Below are positions 8,622-18,390 of a DNA stretch of 64,000 nt, piece after piece. The position numbers were made by a program, and so were the translations under genes. Numbering within the stretch: the first letter of the stretch is position 1; the number at the start of each line of letters is the position of its first letter. Under the pieces are notes generated by a model. That model did no database searches. It was not told the DNA's origin and saw nothing but the letters and a program-made list of their open reading frames with translations. The stretch is from an uncultured Dysgonomonas sp. (GTDB taxonomy: Bacteria; Bacteroidota; Bacteroidia; Bacteroidales; Dysgonomonadaceae). The DNA lies in the NCBI GenBank assembly GCA_945273835.1, contig CALYPL010000005.1, positions 53,322 through 117,321 on the forward strand, given 5' to 3'.

Positions 8622-11390
8622 ATGAAATTGTTTCTTTTAGATGCATATGCGTTGATTTATCGCTCATACTATGCCTTCATCAAAAGCCCGAGAATAAACT
8701 CGAAAGGTCAAAATACATCTGCTATATTCGGCTTTGTCAATACGTTAGAGGAGCTTCTACGCAAAGAAGACCCTTCACATGTAGCTGTTGTATTCGATCC
8801 TCCTGGTGGAACTTTCCGTCATGAAGCATATGAAGCATATAAAGCGCACCGACAAGAGACACCGGAAGATATTAAGAATTCTGTTCCAATAATAAAAAAT
8901 ATTATTGAAGCTTATAATATAAAAATGCTTGAAGTCGCAGGTTTTGAAGCAGATGATGTAATTGGAACAATTGCTAAAATGGCAGAGAAAGAGTCAATAG
9001 ATGTATTCATGATGACTCCTGACAAAGATTATGCGCAATTGGCGAGTGAACACATATTTATTTATAAACCTAAATTTGCAGGTTCGGGATTCGACATACT
9101 CGATGCAAACGCAGTAATCGATAAATATGATTTATCATCCCCTATTCAAATGATAGACTTTTTAGGGCTTGTAGGTGATGCATCCGACAATATTCCCGGT
9201 TGCCCTGGTGTGGGGCCGAAAACTGCTCATCAGCTATTAAAAGATTTTGGATCTATCGAAAATATTTTAGAAAATACATTTCAACTTAAAGGTGCTTTAA
9301 AATCACGCATCGAAGAGAATAAAGAACAAATTATCTTTTCCAAATTTTTAGCAACCATCAAAACTGATGTGCCTATCGATTTTAATGAAAATGATTTTTT
9401 AAGGAAAGATATAGATGCCGAAAAATTGGAAGCAATTTTTGAGGAGTTAGAATTCCGAACATTAATAAATCGAGTAATAAAAAAAGAATCAAAAAATAGT
9501 TTCAACAAACAACCAATTCAAGCCACTCTCTTTTCGGATTATCCGACAAATGATACGGAAGAAATCAAATACTCAAATCTCCAAGAGTTAAAAGATGTTG
9601 ATCATAAGTACTATTTGATTGATAATGAAGAAAAAATAAATGAATTAATCAGTAAAATATGTGTTCAGGAATTTTGCTCATTTGATACTGAAACAACAGG
9701 ATTAGATCCTTTAAAGAGTGAATTGGTAGGAATGTCGTTCTCTTTTGCTGAACATGAGGCTTATTATGTTCCTATAAGTTCAGAATATACTATTGCAAAA
9801 AAAACAGTTGAAAAATTTAAATGTTTCTTTGAAAACGAAAATATTTTAAAGATCGGGCAAAATATAAAATATGATATTTTAGTACTCAAAAAATATGATG
9901 TGCACGTTAAAGGAAAACTTTTTGACACTATGATTGCACATTATCTGCTGAATCCTGAATTACGTCATAATATGGATTATTTAGCAGAAACTTATCTTGG
10001 CTATCAAACTATTCATATCGAAGAATTAATTGGTCCTAAAGGCAAAAATCAGTTGAATATGCGGCATATAAATCCTGAAAAAATATGTAATTATGCCTGC
10101 GAAGATGCTGATATTACACTCCAACTATATACCATTCTTGAAAAGAAAATTGAAGAGCAAGAATTAAATAGATTATTGTATGACATAGAGTTACCTTTAA
10201 TTTATGTGCTTGCTGACATGGAATATACAGGAGTTAAACTTGATAAAAGTGCTTTAGCGGAGTATTCTAAGAAATTGACCAATGAATTAATAAGCATAGA
10301 ATCTGAAATTTACAAAGAGGCGAAAATTGAATTCAATATCAACTCTGCGAAACAGGTGGGTGAAGTACTGTTTGATAAGCTAAAGATAGTTGAGAAACCG
10401 AAAAAGACTAAAACCGGGCAGTATGTAACAAGCGAAGAAACATTACAAAATCTTAAAAATGCACATCCAATTGTAGGCAAAATCTTAGATTATCGAGGAT
10501 TAAAAAAGTTGCTGAGCACTTATGTTGACGCCCTACCCCAACTCGTTGACCCCAAAGATGGTAAACTACATACTTCATACAACCAAACTGTAACTTCAAC
10601 AGGTAGGCTAAGTTCCAGTAATCCAAACCTTCAGAATATTCCTATAAGAGAAGATCAAGGTAAAGAAATAAGAAAAGCATTTATCGCGAACGATGGATGT
10701 AAATTTTTATCATCAGATTATTCGCAAGTAGAATTACGCATAATGGCGCATCTTAGCAACGACAGCAACATGATTGATGCTTTTAATAGTGGTGAAGACA
10801 TTCATGCTGCCACAGCCTCCAAGATATTCAAAGTTCCGATTGAATTAGTCACAAGCGATATGCGACGAAAAGCCAAGACTGCAAATTTTGGAATTATCTA
10901 TGGAATTTCGGTATTCGGACTTGCTGAAAGGTTGAATATACCTCGTTCTGAAGCTAAACAGCTCATTGACGGCTATTTCGAAACCTATCCTCAAGTTAAA
11001 GAATATATGGATAAAAGTATTGAAATGGCTCGAGAAAAGGGTTATGTAGAAACTTTATTTGGACGAAAACGGTATTTACCGGATATAAATTCCCGAAACG
11101 CTACTGTTAGAGGTTATGCTGAACGTAATGCTATCAATGCACCTATACAAGGTAGTGCAGCAGATATCATTAAAGTCGCTATGAATAATATATTTGATCA
11201 TCTAAACAAAGCTGGCCTTCAATCAAAAATGATATTGCAAGTTCATGACGAACTTAATTTCAATGTGAATGAAAATGAAATAGAAAAAGTTAAAGAAATT
11301 GTATCCGAAGAGATGGAAAATGCTTATAAATTAATTGTTTGCTTAAAAGCAGATTGCGGAATCGGTGATAATTGGCTCGAAGCTCATTGA
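8622..11390 (+). CDS. polA: DNA polymerase I
   Basis: Repair and Okazaki-fragment polymerase. The 922 residues carry all three domains. 5'-3' exonuclease (1-290): LFLLDAYALIYRSYYAF, EADDVIGTIA, GDASDNIPGCPGVGPKTA. 3'-5' proofreading domain (about 325-520): SFDTETTGLD (ExoI), IGQNIKYDILVL (ExoII), YACEDAD (ExoIII with its Tyr), so proofreading looks intact. Polymerase: DYSQVELRIMAHLS (motif A), RRKAKTANFGIIYG (motif B) and QVHDELNF (motif C). The start ATG begins at the conserved N-terminus. The 868 bp downstream is empty. Confidence 0.98.
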   Translation: MKLFLLDAYALIYRSYYAFIKSPRINSKGQNTSAIFGFVNTLEELLRKEDPSHVAVVFDPPGGTFRHEAYEAYKAHRQETPEDIKNSVPIIKNIIEAYNIKMLEVAGFEADDVIGTIAKMAEKESIDVFMMTPDKDYAQLASEHIFIYKPKFAGSGFDILDANAVIDKYDLSSPIQMIDFLGLVGDASDNIPGCPGVGPKTAHQLLKDFGSIENILENTFQLKGALKSRIEENKEQIIFSKFLATIKTDVPIDFNENDFLRKDIDAEKLEAIFEELEFRTLINRVIKKESKNSFNKQPIQATLFSDYPTNDTEEIKYSNLQELKDVDHKYYLIDNEEKINELISKICVQEFCSFDTETTGLDPLKSELVGMSFSFAEHEAYYVPISSEYTIAKKTVEKFKCFFENENILKIGQNIKYDILVLKKYDVHVKGKLFDTMIAHYLLNPELRHNMDYLAETYLGYQTIHIEELIGPKGKNQLNMRHINPEKICNYACEDADITLQLYTILEKKIEEQELNRLLYDIELPLIYVLADMEYTGVKLDKSALAEYSKKLTNELISIESEIYKEAKIEFNINSAKQVGEVLFDKLKIVEKPKKTKTGQYVTSEETLQNLKNAHPIVGKILDYRGLKKLLSTYVDALPQLVDPKDGKLHTSYNQTVTSTGRLSSSNPNLQNIPIREDQGKEIRKAFIANDGCKFLSSDYSQVELRIMAHLSNDSNMIDAFNSGEDIHAATASKIFKVPIELVTSDMRRKAKTANFGIIYGISVFGLAERLNIPRSEAKQLIDGYFETYPQVKEYMDKSIEMAREKGYVETLFGRKRYLPDINSRNATVRGYAERNAINAPIQGSAADIIKVAMNNIFDHLNKAGLQSKMILQVHDELNFNVNENEIEKVKEIVSEEMENAYKLIVCLKADCGIGDNWLEAH

Positions 11391-12258
11391 TTATAACGAT
11401 TGCGATTATATTAGCATATAAACATCATAATAAGCTAAAAATTAATTTCTATCTAATAATACTGCCAAAAGAAATATGGATTTCTACAATCTGGCATAAT
11501 ACAAGTATTACTTAAATTATTTTCATCGGGTAAAAATTATCGCCATTTGTATTTAGGAATCTAAACAGGCCTCTAATTAGAATATATTGTTATGATATAT
11601 ATTTCTTCTTTCAATGCTGAATATGTACGTAAATATCTAAAATTAAAAAAGTTATTAATCATTTTAATACTCTTAATTAAAGAATATTTAATGTATTCCC
11701 AAATAAATATTGTGATAAACATTTTAAAGAACTCCAAGAAGGAAATTTTTAGCTTTACATTTTTTAATTATATTTTAAAAGCTAAATGTAGATGTAACTG
11801 ACAATCAATAGAATAGTATATAATAAAATTATAAGGTATATTAAAATTAATTATTATATACAATATATAACATAATGATACATATTTTAATGCTAATTAT
11901 TAGTTTATTTATTAAATAATATATCATTCGCTTTATTTTTATATTGATAAAGCGTTTAATTAAGAAAAAGTATTTATTAAAATTTATTCAATAGCTTTCT
12001 ATATTATTAAACATTAAAACGAATTATTGAAATATTGATTACTCAATTGCAAGATGATTTGAATGAGATCTGAAACAATTTTTTTTAAGAGTGCAATTTG
12101 GATAAGCAACCTTAAAATTTAAATTAGACAAAACAAGCCAATTTAAACAGCCTATAATTAAAAAACATTTTAAAATAAACTAATTTGTATTTTTAGAAAT
12201 ATAATGTCTAATTTTATTGTTATAAAGTATATAGTGATCAACTTATTTTATCATACTA
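11391..12258. other. 868-bp very AT-rich gap after polA
   Basis: This stretch is far poorer in G+C than the flanking genes. A 69-codon frame (11592-11801) of Lys/Ile/Leu/Tyr-rich low-complexity sequence is open by base composition and resembles no family. I see no RNA gene, terminator with a convincing stem, or repeat. Any radical SAM gene promoter would lie at its right end. Confidence 0.55.
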
Positions 12259-13038
12259 ATGACTTCTATATTGTTTAACGAAATAGTTTTCGGACCGCTA
12301 AAAAGTAGAAGACTGGGTCTGTCGTTAGGAATAAATTTATTACCATATGATGGTAAATTATGTTCTTTTGACTGTATTTATTGCGAATGCGGGTATAATA
12401 AAGATCACAAGACTAAAACCAAACTTCCTGACCGAGATAACGTAAAAGCAGCTTTGGAAGATAAATTAATTAGCTTGCAAGCAGCTAAAATAACTCCTGA
12501 TGTAATAACTTTCGCAGGGAATGGAGAACCAACAATGCATCCTCAGTTTGCTGAAATTATCGATGATACTATTGAAGTGAAAAACAAATATTTTCCTTTA
12601 GCTAAAATAAGCGTATTGTCGAACGGAATGTTTGTCGGACGTGGTAAAGTCTTTGATGCACTCAAAAAAGTAGATAATAATATTTTAAAACTGGATTCTG
12701 CCTTTGATGAGACAGTTCGTTTATTAGACAAACCAAATAGTTTGTCATATAGTGTAGATCATCAGATTGAGTTATTTAAAAATTTTGAAGGCAATTTCAC
12801 ATTACAAACTTTGTTTACAAAGGGTATGCATAACGGTCATATAATTGATAATACTACAGAAGATGAAATTTCAGCATGGTTAGAGGCTGTTAAAGCGACT
12901 AAACCAAAAGAAGTAATGATATACACCATTGATCGTGAAACTCCTGAAAAAAGCCTTGAAAAGGTTTCAATCGACGTTCTAAAGAAAATAGGAGATCGTG
13001 TTAAAGATTTAGGCATTAAAGTAAATATAGCAGGCTAA
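12259..13038 (+). CDS. Radical SAM protein (COG0731-like)
   Basis: A 259-residue radical SAM enzyme: the cluster-binding motif CxxxCxxC is C35-SFD-C39-IY-C42, followed by another Cys (C44). The opening VFGPLKSRRLGLSLGINLLP is typical of a Bacteroidota/Firmicutes family related to TYW1-type Fe-S oxidoreductases (COG0731). TFAGNGEPTMHP supplies the SAM-binding GxGEPT-like motif. The substrate is unknown. It sits alone between two non-coding stretches, so context gives no hint of its job. Confidence 0.88.
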   Translation: MTSILFNEIVFGPLKSRRLGLSLGINLLPYDGKLCSFDCIYCECGYNKDHKTKTKLPDRDNVKAALEDKLISLQAAKITPDVITFAGNGEPTMHPQFAEIIDDTIEVKNKYFPLAKISVLSNGMFVGRGKVFDALKKVDNNILKLDSAFDETVRLLDKPNSLSYSVDHQIELFKNFEGNFTLQTLFTKGMHNGHIIDNTTEDEISAWLEAVKATKPKEVMIYTIDRETPEKSLEKVSIDVLKKIGDRVKDLGIKVNIAG

Positions 13039-13155
13039 TGAAAATTATCTCTCATCATAGAGAAATTAATCAAATATCAGCCTGATTGTAATATTTATCA
13101 AATATTTTAAATTCAGACTCTTTTAAATATTAAAATCTAATTAAAATTATATCCG

Positions 13156-13707
13156 ATGTTAACAATTATTTTAGCCCATCCATGGCATGGCAGCTTTAAT
13201 AAAGCTATTCTTGATACCGTCACTACCAAATGTGATAAAATTAATAAACCATATAAAGTGATTGATTTAAATAAAGATAATTTCAATCCGGTGATGACTG
13301 AACCAGAATTGGCTCTTTACAGTGAAGGAAAAGCCATTGATCCTTTGGTAACTATGTATCAGGAAGTACTTAAAGAAACAACTGAAATAGTTTTCATATT
13401 CCCGATATGGTGGGGTACCATGCCGGCTATATTAAAAGGATTTTTTGATAAAGTTCTTCTTAAAGATTTAGCTTATAATTATAATAATGGTTGGACTCCC
13501 CTTCTGAAAATCAATAAATCGACCATTATTTCAACATCTGAGAGCGAAACGTCTAATTTTAAATTATCTATTGAAGATACTGTTATCCCAAATATGCTTA
13601 TGAGCGTGGGGATTAATAATACGCTTTGGCTTAATTGTGATAGTGTGACAAACTCTGGCGATAAGCATCGCAAAGCATTTCTGGAAAAGGTTGATAAGGA
13701 AATCTAA
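13156..13707 (+). CDS. NAD(P)H oxidoreductase, flavodoxin-like fold (quinone reductase type)
   Basis: A 183-residue flavodoxin-fold reductase of the MdaB/KefF/NQO family: N-terminal ILAHPWHGSFNKAI is the FMN/FAD phosphate loop, and FIFPIWWGTMPAILKGFFDKVL is the hallmark flavin/quinone-binding segment. It probably reduces quinones or other electrophiles with NAD(P)H in two-electron steps. It is shorter than NQO1 and close in length to the KefF/MdaB subfamily. It converges on the HAD gene, with a long inverted repeat between them. Confidence 0.87.
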   Translation: MLTIILAHPWHGSFNKAILDTVTTKCDKINKPYKVIDLNKDNFNPVMTEPELALYSEGKAIDPLVTMYQEVLKETTEIVFIFPIWWGTMPAILKGFFDKVLLKDLAYNYNNGWTPLLKINKSTIISTSESETSNFKLSIEDTVIPNMLMSVGINNTLWLNCDSVTNSGDKHRKAFLEKVDKEI

Positions 13708-13716
13708 TAAGTACAA

Positions 13717-13783
13717 AGGTGTATCGAAAGTAAATTATAATGAGTATGAAAGAATATTTTAAGGACTTACTTTTGATACACCT
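13717..13783. repeat. 17-bp inverted repeat between convergent genes, possible terminator
   Basis: Arms 13717-13733 (AGGTGTATCGAAAGTAA) and 13767-13783 pair over 17 positions with a single G.T-type mismatch, separated by 33 bp. A short T-run follows at 13789. It lies between two convergent genes and may terminate both; the long loop and long arms are unusual for a terminator and also fit a tiny element with terminal inverted repeats. Confidence 0.6.
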
Positions 13784-13809
13784 GTGATTTTTAGGTATAC
13801 TGTTATGGA

Positions 13810-14463
13810 TTAAGACAATAGTTCTTTTAATGTATCTAAATCACTAAAGTCTTTTATTACTCCATATGTATAATCTTTCAGAAAATCTGAAGGCAAAGAA
13901 GTTGAAACACCTATAACACGCATAAATGCGTAAGTTGCAGCCTTAATTCCAGTGAAAGCATCTTCAAAAACAGCACATTCAGTATTATCTACCCCTAAAT
14001 TAGTCTGAGCTAATACATAACCCATAGGGTCAGGTTTACCTTTCTTTATACTATCGGCTGTGATTATTGTATCAAACATGCGAGATATATGTAGCTGATT
14101 CAACGCTGTTCCTACTTTTGATGTGGAAGAGCTGGTTACCAAACCAAGTTTATAATTTTGTTCTTTAAGATATTTGATGTAATCAATAACGCCGGGTACA
14201 ATAATTTCGCTATAATTAATGGATTGTTCCATTTCTGAACAAGCATCACGTATTAGTTGTTTTTCTTCGCGACTGAGAATAGTAAAATATAATTCAATAA
14301 CCGCATTAATAGTCATACCTTTAACAACGGATGCAAAGTTATCTATTTTCAATTCTGCTTTTTCGGCTACTGCATTCCAAAAATTGTCGTAATAAGCGTC
14401 TGTATCTACAATAACTCCGTCGAGTCCGAAAAATACAGTAGTTATATTGCTTTTCTTTGCCAT
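13810..14463 (-). CDS. HAD-superfamily protein, beta-phosphoglucomutase-like, nucleophile Asp missing
   Basis: A 217-residue HAD fold with the helical cap of the beta-PGM/phosphatase branch. Motif II (LGLVTSSS), motif III Lys (IKKGKPDPMGY) and motif IV acids (AVFEDAFTGIKAA) are all present. Motif I, however, reads FFGLDGVIVDTD where the family has F-D-x-D-G-V: residue 13, the phosphoryl-accepting Asp, is Gly (GGA codon, 14425-14427), while the second Asp is kept. It may be catalytically dead, altered, or the base could be a sequencing error, but Asp to GGA takes two changes. Convergent with the flavoprotein gene. Confidence 0.88.
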   Translation of the reverse strand: MAKKSNITTVFFGLDGVIVDTDAYYDNFWNAVAEKAELKIDNFASVVKGMTINAVIELYFTILSREEKQLIRDACSEMEQSINYSEIIVPGVIDYIKYLKEQNYKLGLVTSSSTSKVGTALNQLHISRMFDTIITADSIKKGKPDPMGYVLAQTNLGVDNTECAVFEDAFTGIKAATYAFMRVIGVSTSLPSDFLKDYTYGVIKDFSDLDTLKELLS

Positions 14464-14638
14464 CTTATATTGTTTATAATTTGCTACAAATTTAAGAATT
14501 AGTACAAAGTAAGATATTTTTATTTCAAAATATGAATAAATAAAGATATTTTATATAATGTTTTCGGGTAGAAAAGTTCTATGTCCCCTACCCCATCAGT
14601 CTTTATAACTAAATGATAATCTATTTATAAAACTATTA

Positions 14639-15742
14639 TCAGACATTGAATCGAAAATGCATTATATCACCATCTTGCACGATATATTCTTTACCTTCAA
14701 CATTCATTTTACCGGCCTCTTTTACAGCTAACTCAGAGCCTAATGCAATGAAATCTTCATATTTAATCACTTCAGCCCTGATAAAACCTTTTTCAAAATC
14801 GGTATGTATCACACCTGCACATTGAGGAGCTTTCCACCCTGCTCCGAATGTCCATGCACGTACTTCTTGCACTCCGGCAGTAAAATATGTTTGAAGATTC
14901 AGCAGCTTATATGCTGCCTGTATCAACCGTGACACGCCTGATTCTTTAAGACCAATTTCGGATAAGAACATTTGTCTTTCTTCAAAAGTCTCAAATTCAG
15001 CTATTTCTGATTCTATTTTAGCAGCTACGATTAGTATATCTGCATTTTCGTCAGATACACATTCGCGCACTTTTTCCACATATTTATTACCTTTCACTGC
15101 ACTTCCTTCGTCCACGTTACAAACATATAACACGGGTTTATAAGTAAGGAGATATAATTCTTTGGCGATGCGTTGATCTTCTTTATTATCGAAAACAACC
15201 GTACGGGCTGATTTACCTTGCTCTAATACATCTTTGAATTGCAACAAAACTTCGTAAGTGCGTTTAGCATCTTTATCACCACCGCTTTTAGCTTGTTTTT
15301 CAACTTTTTGAATACGAGAGTTAACTGTTTCCAAATCTTTTAGCTGCAACTCGGTATCTATGATTTCTTTATCACGTACCGGATCGACTGTGCCATCTAC
15401 ATGTGTTATATTATCATCATCAAAGCAACGAAGTACATGAATAATAGCGTCGGTTTCACGGATGTTGGCGAGAAATTTATTGCCTAAGCCTTCGCCTTTG
15501 CTTGCTCCTTTAACCAGTCCGGCTATATCTACTATTTCAACAGTAGTAGGCACTATCCTATTCGGCTTTATCAATTCTGCCAATTTATTAAGCCTGTCAT
15601 CAGGAACAGTTATAACACCCACATTGGGTTCTATGGTACAAAAGGGAAAGTTAGCAGATTGAGCTTTCGCATTAGAAAGACAATTGAAAAGAGTAGATTT
15701 ACCTACATTTGGTAATCCTACTATACCACATTGTAATGCCAT
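14639..15742 (-). CDS. ychF: Redox-regulated ATPase YchF
   Basis: Obg-family P-loop protein that binds ATP rather than GTP and associates with ribosomes. The 367 residues show the G1 loop GLPNVGKST (8-16), G3 in [20 protein letters not shown], an NVDE-type G4 (YVCNVDEGS) in place of NKxD as expected for this family, a coiled-coil insert around 130-175 and a C-terminal TGS domain ending [24 protein letters not shown] element lies 33-40 bp upstream. It forms a single-gene unit. Confidence 0.97.
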   Translation of the reverse strand: MALQCGIVGLPNVGKSTLFNCLSNAKAQSANFPFCTIEPNVGVITVPDDRLNKLAELIKPNRIVPTTVEIVDIAGLVKGASKGEGLGNKFLANIRETDAIIHVLRCFDDDNITHVDGTVDPVRDKEIIDTELQLKDLETVNSRIQKVEKQAKSGGDKDAKRTYEVLLQFKDVLEQGKSARTVVFDNKEDQRIAKELYLLTYKPVLYVCNVDEGSAVKGNKYVEKVRECVSDENADILIVAAKIESEIAEFETFEERQMFLSEIGLKESGVSRLIQAAYKLLNLQTYFTAGVQEVRAWTFGAGWKAPQCAGVIHTDFEKGFIRAEVIKYEDFIALGSELAVKEAGKMNVEGKEYIVQDGDIMHFRFNV

Positions 15743-15774
15743 TATTATATTTCGATTTTACTTGTTTCAGGCTG

Positions 15775-15782
15775 CAAAGATA
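15775..15782 (-). promoter_or_regulatory. Putative -7 element for ychF
   Basis: TATCTTTG on minus, 32 bp upstream of the ychF ATG, matches TAnnTTTG. A TTG lies about 23 bp further upstream, slightly beyond the ideal spacing. Confidence 0.45.
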
Positions 15783-15853
15783 GCATAAAAACTCATATAT
15801 TGTATCAACCTGTTTATTATCAGCCTCTAATTAGGTGTGGCTTATATAGGCAT

Positions 15854-15888
15854 AAAAAACCCGAAGAAATGAATGCTTCCTTCGGGTT
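15854..15888 (-). terminator. Intrinsic terminator of sppA
   Basis: A perfect 9-bp GC-rich stem (AACCCGAAG / CTTCGGGTT, 13-nt loop) followed on minus by a T-run. It lies 25 bp past the sppA stop at 15913. Confidence 0.85.
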
Positions 15889-15912
15889 CAGTTAAATATG
15901 ATTAAGTATTTA

Positions 15913-17667
15913 TTATCTAATCTCAAAATCGAAAGGTAAGCGAGCTTGTACAAAATCCTGCTCACGTATTTGTTTCAGTTTAGTAAATAATTCATAATCC
16001 TTTCCAAGATATTCTTTGAGAGCGCGTGTTGCTAATTCTTCTTTTTGATTAAGCAACAAAGTTTCAAAGAAATTACTTTTTTGAGGAAAACTATTTACTT
16101 TATAATCTTTCAGATCGGCAAGTTTAGCAGCTTCAGCCACAGCATCTTTAATTCCGCCTAATGAATCGACAAGACCCAATTTCAAGGCTTGATTACCGGT
16201 CCATACCCGTCCTTGAGCAATTTTATCAAGCGAATCTTTTGGTATACCCCGCCCTTCTGAACAGCGTGTGAGGAACAAATCGTAACCTTTTTCAATATAT
16301 CCTTGCATGATTGCTTTTTCGTCTTCTCGCATCGGACGAGTTACTTGGCCGAAGTCTGCAAATTTATTGGTTTTCACATTATCATATGTCAAACCCACTT
16401 TATTTGTAAGATTTCCAAAGTTTGGAAACATACCGAATATACCTATTGAACCTGTCAGTGTATTTGGTTCTGCGAATATTTTAGTGGCATTACATGATAT
16501 ATAATATCCACCCGAAGCCGCCATGTCGCCCATTGAAACCACAACAGGTTTCTTTTCTTTGAGATCTGATATAGCTTTCCATATTTGTTCTGATGCATAT
16601 GCGCTACCTCCACTCGAATTGACACGGAACACAACTGCTTTAACTTTATCGTTATCTTTCAGTTTTTCAATTTCTTTCACATAGCGTACGTCGTTAATAT
16701 CGGTTTTCTCAGTACCTGATTGGATATCTCCCTGTGCATAGAGAACTGCAACTACATTGTTAGATTTATCAGGATTCAAAAAAGCAACGGATGTAATATC
16801 GTCAATATCCGCTGTATTTAACTTCTTCACATCGTCTAATCCTGATAATTGCGTAAGATATTTTTTTACATCCGATTCGTACATCAAAGTGTCTACAAGT
16901 CGATTACTAATGTATGTATCGGTTTTGCTCAATAGAGGCATTGAATCGGTAATACGATTTAATTCTTCGACTGAAATATTACGAGATGAAGATATTTCGC
17001 TTGTAAGTGTTCCCCATATATCATTTATGTAAGATGTAACTTGCTGACGGTTAGCATCACTCATATGATCAAGCATAAAAGGTTCAACAGCTGATTTGAA
17101 AGTACCTACTTTAAATACCTGTATTTCAATTCCTAATTTGTCAAGCAATCCCTTCAGAAACATATGTGAAGAAGAGATACCGTGTAAATCAAGATTTCCT
17201 TCGGGATTTATAATAATTTTATCAGCAACTGAAGCCAAGTAATAACATCCTTGCAAATAAGTGTCACCATAAGCTACTATAAATTTCCCACTTTCTTTAA
17301 AATCCAACAGAGCGTCTCTTATTTCTTTAAGAGAAGCGTATGATGCTGAAAAAATTTCCGCTTTTATATAGATACCTTTTATTTTATCGTTTTCTTTCGC
17401 CTTCTTTATTGACGAAAGTATGTCATCAAGACCTGTTTCGTTATCCTGTTCTCCAAGCAAATCCATCAATGGATTTGTTTGCAACACTTTGTCTTTCAAA
17501 ATACCATTAAGTTTAATGGTTAACACGGTATTTTCTTTAAGAGAATATCCACCTGATGAATCAAAGGATATGGCTGCTACCACAACAAAAATTATCAGAG
17601 CAAATATTCCTAAAACAATGGAGCAACCTATAATGGAAGCTAATAAACTTTTAAAAAAATCCTTCAT
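15913..17667 (-). CDS. sppA: Signal peptide peptidase SppA, 67-kDa type
   Basis: Membrane-anchored Ser/Lys protease that degrades cleaved signal peptides. The 584 residues have one N-terminal membrane helix (about 10-33) and two tandem ClpP-like halves, as in E. coli SppA (618). Catalytic Lys191 lies in FKVGTFKSAVEPF in the first half and nucleophile Ser385 in GDMAASGGYYIS in the second, matching the E. coli K209/S409 arrangement. TATTTTTG at 17705-17712 (minus) may be the promoter. No lpxK gene follows, although that pairing occurs in relatives; a terminator ends the unit. Confidence 0.95.
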   Translation of the reverse strand: MKDFFKSLLASIIGCSIVLGIFALIIFVVVAAISFDSSGGYSLKENTVLTIKLNGILKDKVLQTNPLMDLLGEQDNETGLDDILSSIKKAKENDKIKGIYIKAEIFSASYASLKEIRDALLDFKESGKFIVAYGDTYLQGCYYLASVADKIIINPEGNLDLHGISSSHMFLKGLLDKLGIEIQVFKVGTFKSAVEPFMLDHMSDANRQQVTSYINDIWGTLTSEISSSRNISVEELNRITDSMPLLSKTDTYISNRLVDTLMYESDVKKYLTQLSGLDDVKKLNTADIDDITSVAFLNPDKSNNVVAVLYAQGDIQSGTEKTDINDVRYVKEIEKLKDNDKVKAVVFRVNSSGGSAYASEQIWKAISDLKEKKPVVVSMGDMAASGGYYISCNATKIFAEPNTLTGSIGIFGMFPNFGNLTNKVGLTYDNVKTNKFADFGQVTRPMREDEKAIMQGYIEKGYDLFLTRCSEGRGIPKDSLDKIAQGRVWTGNQALKLGLVDSLGGIKDAVAEAAKLADLKDYKVNSFPQKSNFFETLLLNQKEELATRALKEYLGKDYELFTKLKQIREQDFVQARLPFDFEIR

Positions 17668-18390
17668 ATATGAGATTATTTTATATTAATGAATAAAATA
17701 CTAACAAAAATACGTATATTTTTATGAAAATGTGATATTTATGCTCTCTTATTTACCAAAACACACTATTTTAAGAGGTATTGTGAATAATATGTTGATT
17801 ATTGTTGATATTTTATTCAAAAAAAAGTAATTGTTTTTCCAAAGAAAAGTATATATGAAAATTTAAGTTCATTATACAATCATATTTTACACAAAAATAT
17901 TACTACTTATTTTAGCCTCATATCAACATAGTTTTTGTACAATTTAGAAAAATAAGTTTTTATCAATACTGTTTTCAACAATGATTTAATAAAGTATATA
18001 ATACTCTTTTAATCATAAATTTAATATGAATTAAAGCTGTTAATAAACCCGAAATGATATACAATAAAGTTTTAATATCGAATTTTCAAAATAATTATCC
18101 GTTTATCTATAAACAGAATTAACAGCCTATTAAAACCATTATAAGTTTTTTAAAGAAAAATAAATAATATAATATGTTTATGTGTAAATCTTATTGAACA
18201 AAAATTTGTGATAAGCCTCGAAACGATTTATATTTTTATGTATCGTAAGAGTAGGGGGCTTAATCCTTTACTGTTCATAAAGAAGATTATAATTTAATGT
18301 TTGTAAGCGTATTTAAATAAAATATACCTTTAATGTACTATAATACAGTATGTTTTGTTTATTAATTATTTAAAAAGAAAATTCAACGAC
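17668..18390. other. 723-bp AT-rich gap upstream of an outer-membrane protein gene
   Basis: Contains the putative sppA promoter at its left end and otherwise very AT-rich sequence. The only structured spot I see is near 18211-18262: TAAGCC (18212-18217) can pair with GGCTTA (18257-18262), enclosing ACGAT/ATCGT (18223-18227 / 18242-18246), about 130 bp before the downstream gene. This could be a leader hairpin or small RNA. No tRNA-like fold or coding frame is visible. Confidence 0.45.
17705..17712 (-). promoter_or_regulatory. Putative -7 element for sppA
   Basis: TATTTTTG on minus, 37 bp upstream of the sppA ATG, fits TAnnTTTG. Confidence 0.4.

Noticed and set aside
11592..11801. 69-codon open frame in the polA downstream gap
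   Set aside because: Low-complexity, Lys/Ile/Leu/Tyr-rich sequence open because the DNA is so AT-rich; no ribosome-binding site, no homology recognised.
14566..14593. GGGTAG/CTACCC hairpin after ychF as a terminator
   Set aside because: Stem of 6 bp with a 16-nt loop and no T-tract on the minus strand, so it is too weak to list.
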